Positions 16,188-26,054 of a stretch of DNA of 64,000 nt are shown here, one piece after another. The DNA lies in the NCBI RefSeq assembly GCF_033344935.1, contig NZ_JAWPMM010000001.1, positions 1,474,001-1,538,000 of the forward strand. Reading direction: 5' to 3'. How positions within the stretch are numbered: position 1 is the stretch's first letter; each line of letters starts with the position of its first letter. A model generated the notes under the pieces. The model did no database searches and had not been told where the DNA came from. It saw only the letters and a list, made by a program, of their open reading frames with translations. A program made the translations under genes and the position numbers. Origin of the DNA: Reichenbachiella sp. (GTDB lineage Bacteria; Bacteroidota; Bacteroidia; Cytophagales; Cyclobacteriaceae).

Positions 16188-18690
16188 AGTTCTCATTGTC
16201 TTTCTTATTGGGTTGATGAATTACAATTCGTTGGCGCAATCGATGGATGCATCGGTCAGTTTGATTGAAGAACTGAAACGTCTGGAGAATAAGTTCGGTA
16301 TCACCTTTTCTTATCTTGATGAAAATATCCTGGGTGTAACTATTGACCCTGTCTCAAATGAGCAATCGCTTAATGAAAGTCTGCAATGGCTAGAAAGCCA
16401 AACTTCATTGAAGTTTCACCAAATTGATGAGCAATTTTATGCCATTAGCCAACGCATTGAAGTAGTCACAAAATTTTGTGCCTATCTAAAAGATGCTGAA
16501 TCCAAAGAACCTATCTCACAAGCATTGGTAATTGCTGACACATTAAGGGCTGTAAGTAATGAACTGGGTTACTTTGAGATTTTAGGAAGCGTATCTCAAA
16601 ACCTTGAAATCAGCCATATTGGTTACAATAGCTCTATTCTAGAAATTGAGAAAGCAAGCACGACGGATTGTGAGATTTTACTGTTGCAACCCAAAATTGC
16701 TACTTTAGAAGAGGTAACTGTGTTCAACTACATGGCCAAAGGCATCGAAAAAAATGTTAAAGGCGAATACGCTATCCATAGTCCGCAGTTGCAGGTTTTG
16801 CCTGGTTTGATTGATGCCGATGCATTTCAAAGCTTACAGTTCTTACCTGGAATTTTTAGTGCAGCTGAGTCAGTGTCAGACATCAACGTCCGTGGTGGCA
16901 CGAATGATCAAAATCTAATGCTGTGGGATGGTATTCGTATGTATCAAACGGGGCACTTCTTTGGTTTGATATCTATTTTTAACCCGTACTTCGTAGATCA
17001 TGTCACTCTTACGAAAAACGGAACTACCGCCCGGCTGGGAGAGGCTGTGTCCGGAACAATTGCTGTGGATACTGATGATGAGGTGCCCGAAAATCTATCA
17101 ATTTCGGGAGGGTTCAATTTACTGAACGCAGATATGGTTGCCTATATTCCAGTTTCTCAGAGGACCTCTGTGTCCATGTCTGTCCGAAGATCAATTTCAA
17201 GTTTGCTGCAGACACCGACTTATGATAAATACTTTGATAGAGCTTTCAGTGCTATTGAATCGTCTATTAATGCTCAAGCGGATTCTCTTGTTGGCGAAGT
17301 ACAGAATTTTGATTACTATGATATAGGCTTGAAAATCAATACCCAAATAAGTGATAGAGATGAAGTTAGTTTTAGCCTGCTAAATGTATCAGATGATTTG
17401 ACTTATCAAGAGTCAATAGTTTCAAGTGCTATGCAAACTAAATCAAGCGCTATCAATCAGCAGAGTACAGCGACGGGTTTTGCTTATCGCAAAATATGGA
17501 CAGAAAAGGTAAATACACTTTTATCGGGATACTTATCTAAGTATCAATTATCAGCTCAAAATTCGGATCTTGTCAATAATCAAAGGTTGGAGCAGGAAAA
17601 TACAGTGTTGGACTGGGGAGTTAAACTTGATCTACAGGCCTCTTTTTCTGACAAAATCCGACTAAGCACAGGCTATCACTTTGATGAGATCGGTGCAACG
17701 AATCAGGATGAAATTGATAACCCCAATTTTTCAAGAAAAATTAAAGAAGTACTGCACAGCCATGTGTTGTACGTAGAAAGCAATTTAGTATCCGACTCAA
17801 AAGAAACGAGTCTCACAGCAGGACTAAGGACTAATTACTATCAGCAATTGGATCGGTTTTACTTAGAGCCGCGCTTGACTTTAAACTATAAACTAACAGA
17901 AAAATGGTCTGTGGATCTGGCCGGCGAATATAAAAGCCAGACCACCACTCAGATAATAGATTTGCAGAATGACTTCCTCGGGGTGGAAAAGCGAAGGTGG
18001 GTTTTGGCGAACAATGATGATATTCCCATAGTCCGGAGTAAACAAGCTTCTGTAGGAATTCAATACGCCTACAATAAAATATTGATGAGTTTGGAGGGCT
18101 ATCAAAAATATGTGGATGGTATTGTGACCTCGAGTCAATCTTTTCAAAATCAGTTTGAGTTGATTCGATCACCAGGAGCGTATGAGGTGACAGGAATGGA
18201 TGCCTTGATCAACGTTACGTTTGATAACCTATCCACTTGGGTGAGTTATACATTGTCTAGAAACTATAGTGAGTTTAAGGAACTGCTTACCGAGAAGTTT
18301 CCTAGCAACATAGATATTCGACATTTTGTAAGTAGCGGTATCAACTACTCCAGTAAAAGATTCGAGTGCTCTGTCGGGTTTAATTGGCATACAGGCGCTC
18401 CATATACAGCACCGGAGGAGGCTGTGCCTGTGGTAAATGGTGTGCTCAACTATCAGTTTCCGAATAGCTCTAATCTGAGCGATTATTTTCGGCTTGATTG
18501 GTCTGCCAAGTACAAGTTTGACTTGGGAAAGAAAGCGAAGGGACTATTGGGTTTTTCCTTATGGAATATAACCAATCATAATAATGAGGTGAATGCCTAT
18601 TATTTGTTGGATGAAGACGATCATCCAGTTCAAATTATTGAGAGAGGTCTAGGTTTTACTCCCAATGTGAGTGCTAGAATAACCTTCTAA
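16168..18690 (+). CDS. TonB-dependent receptor with STN domain (signal-transducing)
   Basis: 840 residues from a GTG start at 16168. The signal peptide ends near LNSLAQ-S (about 24). An STN secretin/TonB domain (about 30-105) suits contact with FecR. A carboxypeptidase-like domain (about 110-180) precedes the plug (about 215-320; DADAFQSLQFLPGI, INVRGGTNDQNLMLWDGI) and the beta-barrel to the terminal aromatic (SARITF). No SusD partner follows, so the substrate is unlikely to be a Sus-type glycan. The overlapping start within fecR implies translational coupling. The ligand is unknown. Confidence 0.93.
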   Translation: MTSSKTKVLIVFLIGLMNYNSLAQSMDASVSLIEELKRLENKFGITFSYLDENILGVTIDPVSNEQSLNESLQWLESQTSLKFHQIDEQFYAISQRIEVVTKFCAYLKDAESKEPISQALVIADTLRAVSNELGYFEILGSVSQNLEISHIGYNSSILEIEKASTTDCEILLLQPKIATLEEVTVFNYMAKGIEKNVKGEYAIHSPQLQVLPGLIDADAFQSLQFLPGIFSAAESVSDINVRGGTNDQNLMLWDGIRMYQTGHFFGLISIFNPYFVDHVTLTKNGTTARLGEAVSGTIAVDTDDEVPENLSISGGFNLLNADMVAYIPVSQRTSVSMSVRRSISSLLQTPTYDKYFDRAFSAIESSINAQADSLVGEVQNFDYYDIGLKINTQISDRDEVSFSLLNVSDDLTYQESIVSSAMQTKSSAINQQSTATGFAYRKIWTEKVNTLLSGYLSKYQLSAQNSDLVNNQRLEQENTVLDWGVKLDLQASFSDKIRLSTGYHFDEIGATNQDEIDNPNFSRKIKEVLHSHVLYVESNLVSDSKETSLTAGLRTNYYQQLDRFYLEPRLTLNYKLTEKWSVDLAGEYKSQTTTQIIDLQNDFLGVEKRRWVLANNDDIPIVRSKQASVGIQYAYNKILMSLEGYQKYVDGIVTSSQSFQNQFELIRSPGAYEVTGMDALINVTFDNLSTWVSYTLSRNYSEFKELLTEKFPSNIDIRHFVSSGINYSSKRFECSVGFNWHTGAPYTAPEEAVPVVNGVLNYQFPNSSNLSDYFRLDWSAKYKFDLGKKAKGLLGFSLWNITNHNNEVNAYYLLDEDDHPVQIIERGLGFTPNVSARITF

Positions 18691-18742
18691 CAGAATCTTA
18701 ATTATTGATTAGTTTTAGGTTTAAACCAAAAACCAATCAATC

Positions 18743-21181
18743 ATGCTCAGCCACTACCTCAAAGTTGCCCTACGCAATCTCTCTCGTAACAAGGTCTTTT
18801 CTTTTATTAACATCCTAGGTTTAGCCGTCAGCATGGGTGTTTGCCTGCTGATCTATCAATACATTCATTTTGAAATGAGTTTTGATGATTTTCATGAGAA
18901 GAGTATTTATCGATTGACACGAGAGGATTTTAGAGGAGGTGAAATCATAGACCGAGGCATTAGTGTGCAAGAAAACTTAGGTCCGTTAGGGTTGGATGCA
19001 ATTCCAGAAATTAGAAATATGGTACGTGTCCATGATTCATTTGAGGATTTGGTGTTTACTACAAAGGGAAAGAAGAAAGTTTTTCAAGGAGCCAACTACT
19101 GGTATGTGGACTCCACCTTTTTTGACGTCTTTACCTTCCTTCTTAAATACGGCAACGCAAAAAATGCACTTACTGAATCTCATCATATAGTCATAACTGA
19201 AGAGATAGCTGTGAGATATTTTGGAAACGTAGACCCCATAGGTAAGGAGATCGAAATTCATGGAGGGTCGTTAAGTGGCTCATTTACAGTAAGTTCTGTT
19301 CTATCATCCATTCCAACCAATAGCCATTTGCAGTTTGATTTTTTGATGCCCATGGAATTCCTGACAACGAATTGGCGAATGTATCGAGAAGGAAATGGCT
19401 GGGATCAGTACAGCTTTGCTACATACATTGAGCTCGATGGTAAATCCAATCTATCATCAGTGGAGTCCAAATTTGATCAAATTATTTTGGACCAAGTTGG
19501 CGAAGAGTTGTTGCAGCACGAGGAGCAAGTGAAGATTTATTTGCAGGCCGTATCTGATATACATCTGTATTCTGATTTTCCTGACGAACTGGTGCATAAT
19601 GGTGGGAACAAACAACAAATACAATTTTACGCCTTGATTGCGATTTTTATTCTGGTTATCGCTTGGGTCAATTATATTAATTTGTCCACCGCTCAATCTT
19701 TGAAAAGAATTAAGGAAATAGGCGTACGCAAATCCATTGGGGCTTTTAAAAGACAATTGGTAATGCAATTCATGACCGAAAGTCTAGTGCACAATCTGAT
19801 AGGCGGTTTGGTAGCGTTAGGTTTGGCTCATTTATGCTTGCCAGTTCTCAACGAGTTCATTGGCCAGACCTTATCATTTAGCTTGTTCTATTCCATTGAG
19901 TTTTGGTTGATTTATGCTTTGGTGATTATACTGGGGGCATTGTTGGCTGGGGCGTATCCTGCTTTTGTGGTGGCAGGGTTTCAGTCGATTGGTTTGATGG
20001 GATCTAAAAATAATTCCTCTGTAGGAAGCGCAAGTTTCCGAAAGGGGTTGATTGTTTTTCAATTCATGATTTCCATTTTGCTGGTATCTGGAACTTACGT
20101 GGTTCATCGTCAAACGAGCTATATGATGAATCAAGATTTAGGAGTGAACATGGAGGAGGTCTTGGTGGTGAATGGACCTCGAGTGGTGCTCAAATTGGAT
20201 CGTGACATTCAATTGTCAAAATTTAAAAATTTCAGAAATCAGCTGACAGCTCATCATTCTATCATGGATGTTTCAGGTTCGAGTCATACTCCTGGGCAAA
20301 AATTTAGCTGGGTAGGAGAAATCAGAAAACTCGGAACACCTCGAGAGGCGTATAAAAATGGCTACGTGGTTTTTACGGACTCGCACTTTGCAAATACCTA
20401 CGACCTGCAATTTGTATCGGGAGGCGGATATGAATCGCACATGACCTCCTATGAAGATGGTTTGATTATCAACGAAGCGGCAGTTCGAGCTTTTGATTTA
20501 GGGACTGCGGAGCAAGCTTTGAAAGAGCAATTGATTGTGAGCATAGGAGATACATTAAGGATTTTAGGTGTGGTAGCGGACGTTCACTGGCAATCGCTAA
20601 AAGATGCGCATTACCCCATGGTATTCGCGTTGCATCAATTTGATAATGTGGTTTTTTCAGCCAACGTGAAAACTAATGACATGCAGGAGACACTTGCGAT
20701 GGTTCAGACAGCTTATCAAGAGAATTTTCCCAATGATCCGTTCAGCTATCATTTTTTAGACGAATCATTCAATCGCCAATACCAAGCCGACCTTCAATTC
20801 GGAAATCTGTTTGCTGCTTTTTCTGCACTAGCCATCTTCATTGCCTGTCTAGGCTTGTTTGCCTTGGTGTCATTCTCAGCCACATTGAGAATGAAAGAAA
20901 TCGGCATCAGAAAAGTACTGGGAGCGAAAATCGGCCATTTGATGATGCTATTGTCGAAAGAATATCTGTACCTGCTACTGATTGCGAATGTACTTGCACT
21001 CCCTGCGGTCTGGTACTGGGGTAGCGACTGGCTCAACAACTATGCATTCAAAATTGACATGAATATCGACCTGTTTGTTATTCCTGGTCTGATGCTTCTC
21101 GTTATTTCCACTTTCACCGTCAGCTATCAAACCTTCTCCACAGCCAAGGCGAATCCAGTGGATTCGTTGCGGTCGGAATAG
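18743..21181 (+). CDS. ABC transporter permease, MacB/FtsX type (second copy)
   Basis: 812 residues with the same architecture as the 9647 protein: an N-terminal helix after LKVALRNLSRNKVFSFINILGLAV, a MacB core (about 45-280), FtsX helices with RIKEIGVRKSIGAFKR (about 330), a second periplasmic domain and a second FtsX block (LRMKEIGIRKVLGAKIG, about 715). It follows the TonB receptor by 52 bases and may be its last operon member. No ATPase is adjacent. Confidence 0.92.
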   Translation: MLSHYLKVALRNLSRNKVFSFINILGLAVSMGVCLLIYQYIHFEMSFDDFHEKSIYRLTREDFRGGEIIDRGISVQENLGPLGLDAIPEIRNMVRVHDSFEDLVFTTKGKKKVFQGANYWYVDSTFFDVFTFLLKYGNAKNALTESHHIVITEEIAVRYFGNVDPIGKEIEIHGGSLSGSFTVSSVLSSIPTNSHLQFDFLMPMEFLTTNWRMYREGNGWDQYSFATYIELDGKSNLSSVESKFDQIILDQVGEELLQHEEQVKIYLQAVSDIHLYSDFPDELVHNGGNKQQIQFYALIAIFILVIAWVNYINLSTAQSLKRIKEIGVRKSIGAFKRQLVMQFMTESLVHNLIGGLVALGLAHLCLPVLNEFIGQTLSFSLFYSIEFWLIYALVIILGALLAGAYPAFVVAGFQSIGLMGSKNNSSVGSASFRKGLIVFQFMISILLVSGTYVVHRQTSYMMNQDLGVNMEEVLVVNGPRVVLKLDRDIQLSKFKNFRNQLTAHHSIMDVSGSSHTPGQKFSWVGEIRKLGTPREAYKNGYVVFTDSHFANTYDLQFVSGGGYESHMTSYEDGLIINEAAVRAFDLGTAEQALKEQLIVSIGDTLRILGVVADVHWQSLKDAHYPMVFALHQFDNVVFSANVKTNDMQETLAMVQTAYQENFPNDPFSYHFLDESFNRQYQADLQFGNLFAAFSALAIFIACLGLFALVSFSATLRMKEIGIRKVLGAKIGHLMMLLSKEYLYLLLIANVLALPAVWYWGSDWLNNYAFKIDMNIDLFVIPGLMLLVISTFTVSYQTFSTAKANPVDSLRSE

Positions 21182-21187
21182 AAACGA

Positions 21188-21222
21188 AAAACCCCATAGG
21201 TTTTGAAAACCTATGGGGTTTA
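21188..21222. terminator. Bidirectional terminator between the permease gene and ilvC
   Basis: AAACCCCATAGGTTTT and AAAACCTATGGGGTTT form a perfect stem with A/T tracts on both sides. It separates the two convergent genes. Confidence 0.85.
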
Positions 21223-21244
21223 ATACTAATTTTTTAGCGAAAGC

Positions 21245-22726
21245 TTATCCTAAAGCAATCTGCTTCATGGCAGTCATCGCGCCTCTTAGCTCACCGCCTA
21301 CGTACTCGATGTCGTGGCTTCTCAATATTTCGTTGATCTGAATCAACGTCACATTGTCCACGCCATTGTCGATACCGTCGTTGTAGTCTTTACCGATGAT
21401 GTTGGTAGAAACTGTTTTCATGAAGTCAGCCAACAAAGGCTTACAAGCATGATCGAACAAGTAACAGCCGTACTCAGCCGTATCAGAAATCACTCGGTTC
21501 ATTTCGAATAATTTCTTTCTAGCAATCGTGTTGGCGATTAATGGCGTTTCGTGAAGCGACTCGTAGTATGCAGAAGCACCTTGGATACCCGCTTCAGTCA
21601 TGGTTTCGTAAGCCAACTCAACACCAGCTCTCACCATAGCTACCATCAACAAGCCTTTGTCATAGTACTCTTGCTCGGAGATGTCGATGTCTGCAGGAGC
21701 AGTTTTTTCGAAAGCAGTTTCGCCAGTAGCTGCTCTCCAGCCTAGGAGGTTTTTGTCATCGTTAGCCCAGTCAGCCATCATTGTAGAAGAAAACTCTCCA
21801 GACATGATGTCGTCCTGATGTTTCTGAAACAATGGTCTCATGATGTCCTTCAACTCTTCAGAAATCTCGAAACACTTAACTTTTGCCGGGTTCGAAAGTC
21901 TGTCTAGCATACCAGACACACCACCGTGCTTCAAAGATTCTGTGATTACTTCCCATCCGTACTGGATGAATTTAGCAGCCCATCCAGCGTCAACACCTTC
22001 AGCTACCATTTTGTCGAAGCAAAGGATAGATCCAGTTTGCAACAATCCACAAAGGATCGTTTGCTCACCCATCAAATCCGACTTTACTTCAGCTACGAAA
22101 GACGATTTTAAACATCCTGCTCTGTGTCCGCCAGTAGCAGCAGCATAAGCCTTAGCTTCTGCCCACCCTTTACCCTGAGGGTCATTTTCTGGGTGTACAG
22201 CGATCAAGGTTGGTACGCCAAATCCTCTTAAATATTCTTGTCTTACTTCTGACCCTGGAGACTTAGGTGCCACCATGATCACGGTCAAATCTTCTCTGAT
22301 TTGCATGCCTTCTTCCACGATGTTGAATCCGTGAGAGTAAGAAAGCGTAGCGCCTTTTTTCATCAAAGGCATCACAGCAGATACCACGTTGGTGTGTTGC
22401 TTGTCTGGCGTCAGGTTGATCACCAAATCAGCCGAAGGAATCAATTCTTCGTAAGTGCCTACAGTGAAACCAGCCTCTGTTGTATTCACGTAAGATGCTC
22501 TTTTCTCATCGATAGCTGCTTGTCTCAAAGCATAAGAGATATCCAATCCAGAATCTCTCATGTTCAATCCCTGATTTAATCCCTGTGCACCAGCACCAAC
22601 AATTACAATTTTCTTTCCTTTTAGCGCTTCTACGCCGTCTGCAAATTCAGACCCATCCATAAATTCCGCCTGACCCAATTGATTCAATTGCTCTCTTAGC
22701 GGTAATGTGTTAAAATAATTTCCCAT
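21245..22726 (-). CDS. ilvC: Ketol-acid reductoisomerase, class II (long form)
   Basis: 493 residues, the length of the class II enzyme with a duplicated knotted C-terminal domain (about 210-350 and 355-490), as in plants and E. coli. The Rossmann domain carries the NADPH-binding [12 protein letters not shown] (about 42-53), and the acidic Mg-binding segment [12 protein letters not shown] is present near 215. It converts acetohydroxy acids to dihydroxy acids in valine/isoleucine synthesis. It stands alone: no ilvB/ilvD neighbours. A palindromic repeat lies in its upstream region. Confidence 0.97.
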   Translation of the reverse strand: MGNYFNTLPLREQLNQLGQAEFMDGSEFADGVEALKGKKIVIVGAGAQGLNQGLNMRDSGLDISYALRQAAIDEKRASYVNTTEAGFTVGTYEELIPSADLVINLTPDKQHTNVVSAVMPLMKKGATLSYSHGFNIVEEGMQIREDLTVIMVAPKSPGSEVRQEYLRGFGVPTLIAVHPENDPQGKGWAEAKAYAAATGGHRAGCLKSSFVAEVKSDLMGEQTILCGLLQTGSILCFDKMVAEGVDAGWAAKFIQYGWEVITESLKHGGVSGMLDRLSNPAKVKCFEISEELKDIMRPLFQKHQDDIMSGEFSSTMMADWANDDKNLLGWRAATGETAFEKTAPADIDISEQEYYDKGLLMVAMVRAGVELAYETMTEAGIQGASAYYESLHETPLIANTIARKKLFEMNRVISDTAEYGCYLFDHACKPLLADFMKTVSTNIIGKDYNDGIDNGVDNVTLIQINEILRSHDIEYVGGELRGAMTAMKQIALG

Positions 22727-22763
22727 ATCTTTTTTTGTTTTTTAATGCTTTATTTGGTCTTTA

Positions 22764-22865
22764 GTCATCCCGTAGCGACAAGGCTTGCGAAGGGATCTTC
22801 TTAGCTTCTTGCAGTCTGCTGATAACTAAGGAGATTTCTCCAGTCGTTCCTCCTTGCGAAATGAC
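22764..22865. repeat. Palindromic intergenic repeat (REP/MITE-like)
   Basis: The left end GTCATCCCGTAGCGAC and the right end (reverse complement GTCATTTCGCAAGGAGGAAC) are similar inverted termini beginning GTCAT, with internal GAAGGGATCTT and GGAGATTTCTCC. This is the form of the short dispersed GTCAT...ATGAC repeats common between Bacteroidota genes. It sits in the ilvC upstream region and carries no gene. Confidence 0.6.
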
Positions 22866-22944
22866 AGTACTAATTCTCACAATACAAAGATGATGGGGCT
22901 TTCGCCAACTATTGTGGTGGAAAAATGAAAAGTTTAGGTACTTT

Positions 22945-23808
22945 TCAACGATTCTCTCGATAGTTCAGTGGTGTGATGCCTTCAGATTTCTTGAAAAACT
23001 TAGTGAAATACGACTGATCTTTGAAATTGAGATGATCGGCTATTTGTGTAATGGAATAGTCCGAATACTTCAATAACCGCTTGATTTCAATGATTTGTTT
23101 TTCCCGGATCAGCTCCTTTGAGGTTTTAGAAGTCCGTTCTTTGACTAGATGCGTCAGATGGTTTTCACTGACGTTGAGCAAATCTGCGTAGTCTTTGATG
23201 CTGAGATTCTGTTGGTATTTTTCCTCGATCAATTCACGAAAACGTTTGACCAGCACATGTCCCTTTTGCTTTACGCCTTCGAGGTGCTCCGGTGGGTATA
23301 GCCTTTCACACGAACACAGGATCAATTCTAACAGCGCATGAGAAAGCTCATAGCTTCCTTGATCCGGCTTGCTCATTTCTTCACAGCCTTTTTTGAACAG
23401 AGACTCTAAAAAGGCCTGATCCGACGGGTCTTTGATCAAAAGGGGAGGGTTGTCCTGTTTTACATTGAAAAAGAAAGGGTATTCCAAAAGTTTATTCTGA
23501 TTGCTCTTGTCGAGCAAATAATACTCACCCGTAAATAGAAAAATATATCCAGCTACATCTTCAGACAATTCCAACTTGTGCGCCTGTCCCGGACTGAGAA
23601 AGAAAATGCAGGGCGGTTGAATGTCGTAGCTGTTGTTGTCGATGATATGCACGCCAGAGCCACGTGTGAGGAATAGCACCTCAAAAAAATCATGGCAATG
23701 CGGATATTCTACCTCAAAGTGGCGATTGGCATCGAATACTTCCACCTGGTAGGGTTTTTCTCCACCTGCTTTAAATTTTTCAATACTATAAACGGGTATG
23801 CCTTTCAT
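22945..23808 (-). CDS. AraC-family transcriptional regulator with cupin sensor domain
   Basis: 287 residues. The N-terminal half (about 15-140) has a cupin/AraC-binding pattern (YPHCHDFFEVLFLTRGSG, FLSPGQAHKLEL). The C-terminal 100 residues hold two helix-turn-helix motifs (SIKDYADLLNVSENHLTHLVKE and SITQIADHLNFKDQSYFTKFFKK). It binds a small molecule and controls nearby or distant genes; the ligand is unknown. It is oriented like ilvC but separated by 218 bases containing the palindromic repeat. Confidence 0.92.
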   Translation of the reverse strand: MKGIPVYSIEKFKAGGEKPYQVEVFDANRHFEVEYPHCHDFFEVLFLTRGSGVHIIDNNSYDIQPPCIFFLSPGQAHKLELSEDVAGYIFLFTGEYYLLDKSNQNKLLEYPFFFNVKQDNPPLLIKDPSDQAFLESLFKKGCEEMSKPDQGSYELSHALLELILCSCERLYPPEHLEGVKQKGHVLVKRFRELIEEKYQQNLSIKDYADLLNVSENHLTHLVKERTSKTSKELIREKQIIEIKRLLKYSDYSITQIADHLNFKDQSYFTKFFKKSEGITPLNYRENR

Positions 23809-23845
23809 GTGGGGTAAAGATAGTCACCACACCTAAATCCTCTCC

Positions 23846-24250
23846 TCAAGGTGAGGACTTTTCTTGCTTCTCCGATGGAGAAGCGTCGTGATTGAGTTGC
23901 TGCAAAATCTTAAGTTTCACCCATTCCAGTTCGTTCATTACATCTTCATTTTTGAACCTGATGACCTTTATTCCTAGCTCTTCAAGTTCGTGTGTTCTTC
24001 CTTTGTCTATTTCTGCTTGTTCCTGTCCAGAGTGATAGCCGCCATCTACTTCAACAATGAGTTTGAATTCATGACAATAAAAATCGGCGATAAACTGAGA
24101 AATGGGATGTTGTCTCCTGAATTTGTGTCCTTCCAGCTTTCGATTCCGAAGTGCATCCCATAGTATCTTTTCGGCTGGCGTCTGTTTTTTTCGATTGGCC
24201 TTCGCAAACTCAAAAAGTTTGCTACTTGCTCCTTTGTGTAGATTGTTCAT
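23846..24250 (-). CDS. DUF559 endonuclease-like protein
   Basis: 134 residues matching the DUF559 family of small PD-(D/E)XK/Vsr-like proteins: TPAEKILWDALRNRKLEGHKFRRQHPI, then FIADFYCHEFKLIVEVDGGYH (the conserved D and E-V-D) and IKVIRFKNEDV. The function is unproven. The C-terminus (ASPSEKQEKSSP) is read out of the flanking palindromic DNA, and an inverted repeat of the same kind lies just upstream, as is typical of DUF559 genes carried in repeat units. Confidence 0.8.
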   Translation of the reverse strand: MNNLHKGASSKLFEFAKANRKKQTPAEKILWDALRNRKLEGHKFRRQHPISQFIADFYCHEFKLIVEVDGGYHSGQEQAEIDKGRTHELEELGIKVIRFKNEDVMNELEWVKLKILQQLNHDASPSEKQEKSSP

Positions 24251-24267
24251 TTTAAGTTGGTTAGTGT

Positions 24268-24292
24268 TCCCTTCTCCCGGGGAGAAGGGCTA
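24268..24292. repeat. Inverted repeat flanking the DUF559 gene (upstream side)
   Basis: CCCTTCTCC and GGAGAAGGG are perfect inverted arms with a 3-base centre. A related shorter palindrome (CTTCTCC-GAT-GGAGAAG, about 23868-23884) lies inside the 3' end of the gene, so the DUF559 gene is bracketed by kindred palindromes. Confidence 0.6.
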
Positions 24293-24352
24293 GGGTTGAG
24301 GAATTTACCAATCAAAAATGAAAAAGGCAATTTGACAATTGAAATGCTGAAA

Positions 24353-25627
24353 TTAGATTTCCCTCATCAATCCAGTCGACCCTTCCTCCCCCGGAATCAA
24401 CTCAAAACTATTGGTAGGCGTGAGGCCGGGCTCCAGTCTGTGAGATACATAGATGATGGTGGTTTCACCCTCATGAGCGATGCGATTGATCAGATCGGTC
24501 ATTTGAGCGGCACTTTCGTCGTCCAGGTCTACCGAGGCTTCGTCTAGGATGAGCAGCGGCGGATGCTTCACCATGGCTCTGGCAATCATGATCATGCGCT
24601 GGTGGCACATGGACAAATCAATAAACGGTTTCTCATTCAGATGAGCCAGTCCGATAAAGTCTAACCAAGCATTGGCTAACTTGATTTGCTGATCGGAGGC
24701 AATATGATAGAGGCCGACCGAATCAAAAAAACCGGAGATAATCATATCACGAACCGTTTGCCTTCTTTTGAATTGAAAGGTCATGTTGGTGGTGAAGTAG
24801 CCCACTTTTTGCTTGATCTCCCAGATGGTTTCGCCTGTGCCTTTTTGCTTGCCGAAGAGTTTGATGTCTTGCCCGTAGGCCTTCGGGTTGTCGCCCGTGA
24901 TCATGGTGAGCAGGGTCGTTTTGCCACTGCCATTTGGGCCGTATAGATGCCAGAATTGGCCTTTGTTGATTACCCAACTGATGTTGCTCAGGATGCATTT
25001 ATCCAGGTAGGATACGCTCACTTGGTTAAATGCCACCAATGGATTGTCATGCTCAGACACGGCATGCAGTGGAGGCGGTAGCGGATGCTCGTTTTTAGTC
25101 GTATTTGATCTTTGTGTTTGTTTTTCCTTTTTTGAAATAGCACCATTTTCATAAAGAAAAGAATCTTTCAAAAAGCCTAAATGATCATCGTCGCGTGAGT
25201 AAATGTTGATGATGCTGAAGTTCTTCGATTGCGCTTCCAGTTGGTTTGTAATTCTTTCTCGGGCAGCCATATCTAGATTGTCCAACAAGTGATCCAGTAC
25301 CAATACTTCAGGCTTCAACGAAAGTGTGTATTGTAGAAATGCTTGCTTGCGTTCTCCAGAAGACATCGAGTGTAGAAATTGTCCACTCTGTTTCAGAATG
25401 GCGTCATTGTCATGGATCAGTTCTTCATCTATAAACCTAAGAATGGTCTTAGGAGAAAGTATTTCGACTTTTTTACCATCTAGCCACTGCAAGTTTTCTA
25501 TGTATCTTTTATCAAGCAGTCCTGCGATCAAAGGTTGGCGTTCAGGCGCTTTCGAAAGTTTTATATTCCAGAGGTGATTGATTTGCTGCATAGTAAAGTC
25601 AGACATTTGTCTGATGCAAATATGCAT
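24353..25627 (-). CDS. Tandem ABC ATPase, ModF/PhrA-like
   Basis: 424 residues with two ABC cassettes. The second half is complete: Walker A GPNGSGKTT (about 235), signature-region LSMCHQRMI and Walker B LLILDEASVDLD. The first half keeps a signature (MSSGERKQ, about 89) and Walker B (VLVLDHLLDNLD) but has no Walker A, so it is catalytically degenerate. E. coli ModF has the same tandem layout, and its function is unclear. No membrane partner is adjacent. The true start may be the ATG at residue 8 (MSDFTM). Confidence 0.82.
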   Translation of the reverse strand: MHICIRQMSDFTMQQINHLWNIKLSKAPERQPLIAGLLDKRYIENLQWLDGKKVEILSPKTILRFIDEELIHDNDAILKQSGQFLHSMSSGERKQAFLQYTLSLKPEVLVLDHLLDNLDMAARERITNQLEAQSKNFSIINIYSRDDDHLGFLKDSFLYENGAISKKEKQTQRSNTTKNEHPLPPPLHAVSEHDNPLVAFNQVSVSYLDKCILSNISWVINKGQFWHLYGPNGSGKTTLLTMITGDNPKAYGQDIKLFGKQKGTGETIWEIKQKVGYFTTNMTFQFKRRQTVRDMIISGFFDSVGLYHIASDQQIKLANAWLDFIGLAHLNEKPFIDLSMCHQRMIMIARAMVKHPPLLILDEASVDLDDESAAQMTDLINRIAHEGETTIIYVSHRLEPGLTPTNSFELIPGEEGSTGLMREI

Positions 25628-25646
25628 GGATCATGGAAAATTCTCC

Positions 25647-26054
25647 CTACGCTTTGATTTTGATCCCAATGATTTGTGGTAAAATACCTTCTACGCCTTT
25701 TAATTGGATCAGAATAGTATCTCCCGCACGCAAGGAAGAATAAATGTTTTGAATTTTTAGTGTTTGGTTAGATAGGACATCGTCGAATCGATGAGCATAA
25801 ATGCTGACCCCACTTCTCACAAGGTTGATTTCTACTTTAGTATTTCGATACCCAAGTTCCTCAATCAAGTCTTTACGAATGACATATCGCAATGTATTTG
25901 CATTATTGGGTTGATTGATTTCAGTAAGGCTTACACCCGATGTGTACGCGATCTCTTTTTCGCCCCAATAAAATTTTAATCTATCCTCGCTTCGAAAGCC
26001 TGTGCATAAAACAAAGAGAACTAATGGAATTAAAACGCTTTTAATATTTTTCAT
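25647..26054 (-). CDS. Secreted protein of unknown function
   Basis: 135 residues with a signal peptide (NIKSVLIPLVLFVLCTGF) followed by a strand-rich body (IAYTSGVSLTEINQP, VEINLVRSGVSIYAHRFDD, GDTILIQLKGVEGILPQIIGIKIKA). The pattern resembles a single Ig-like or GldM-C-type domain, but no family is firmly recognised. It lies 19 bases upstream of the ABC ATPase on the same strand and could share its transcript. Confidence 0.6.
   Translation of the reverse strand: MKNIKSVLIPLVLFVLCTGFRSEDRLKFYWGEKEIAYTSGVSLTEINQPNNANTLRYVIRKDLIEELGYRNTKVEINLVRSGVSIYAHRFDDVLSNQTLKIQNIYSSLRAGDTILIQLKGVEGILPQIIGIKIKA

Noticed and set aside
24686-24946. Plus-strand open frame within the ABC ATPase gene
   Set aside because: Shadow of a clearly coding minus-strand region.
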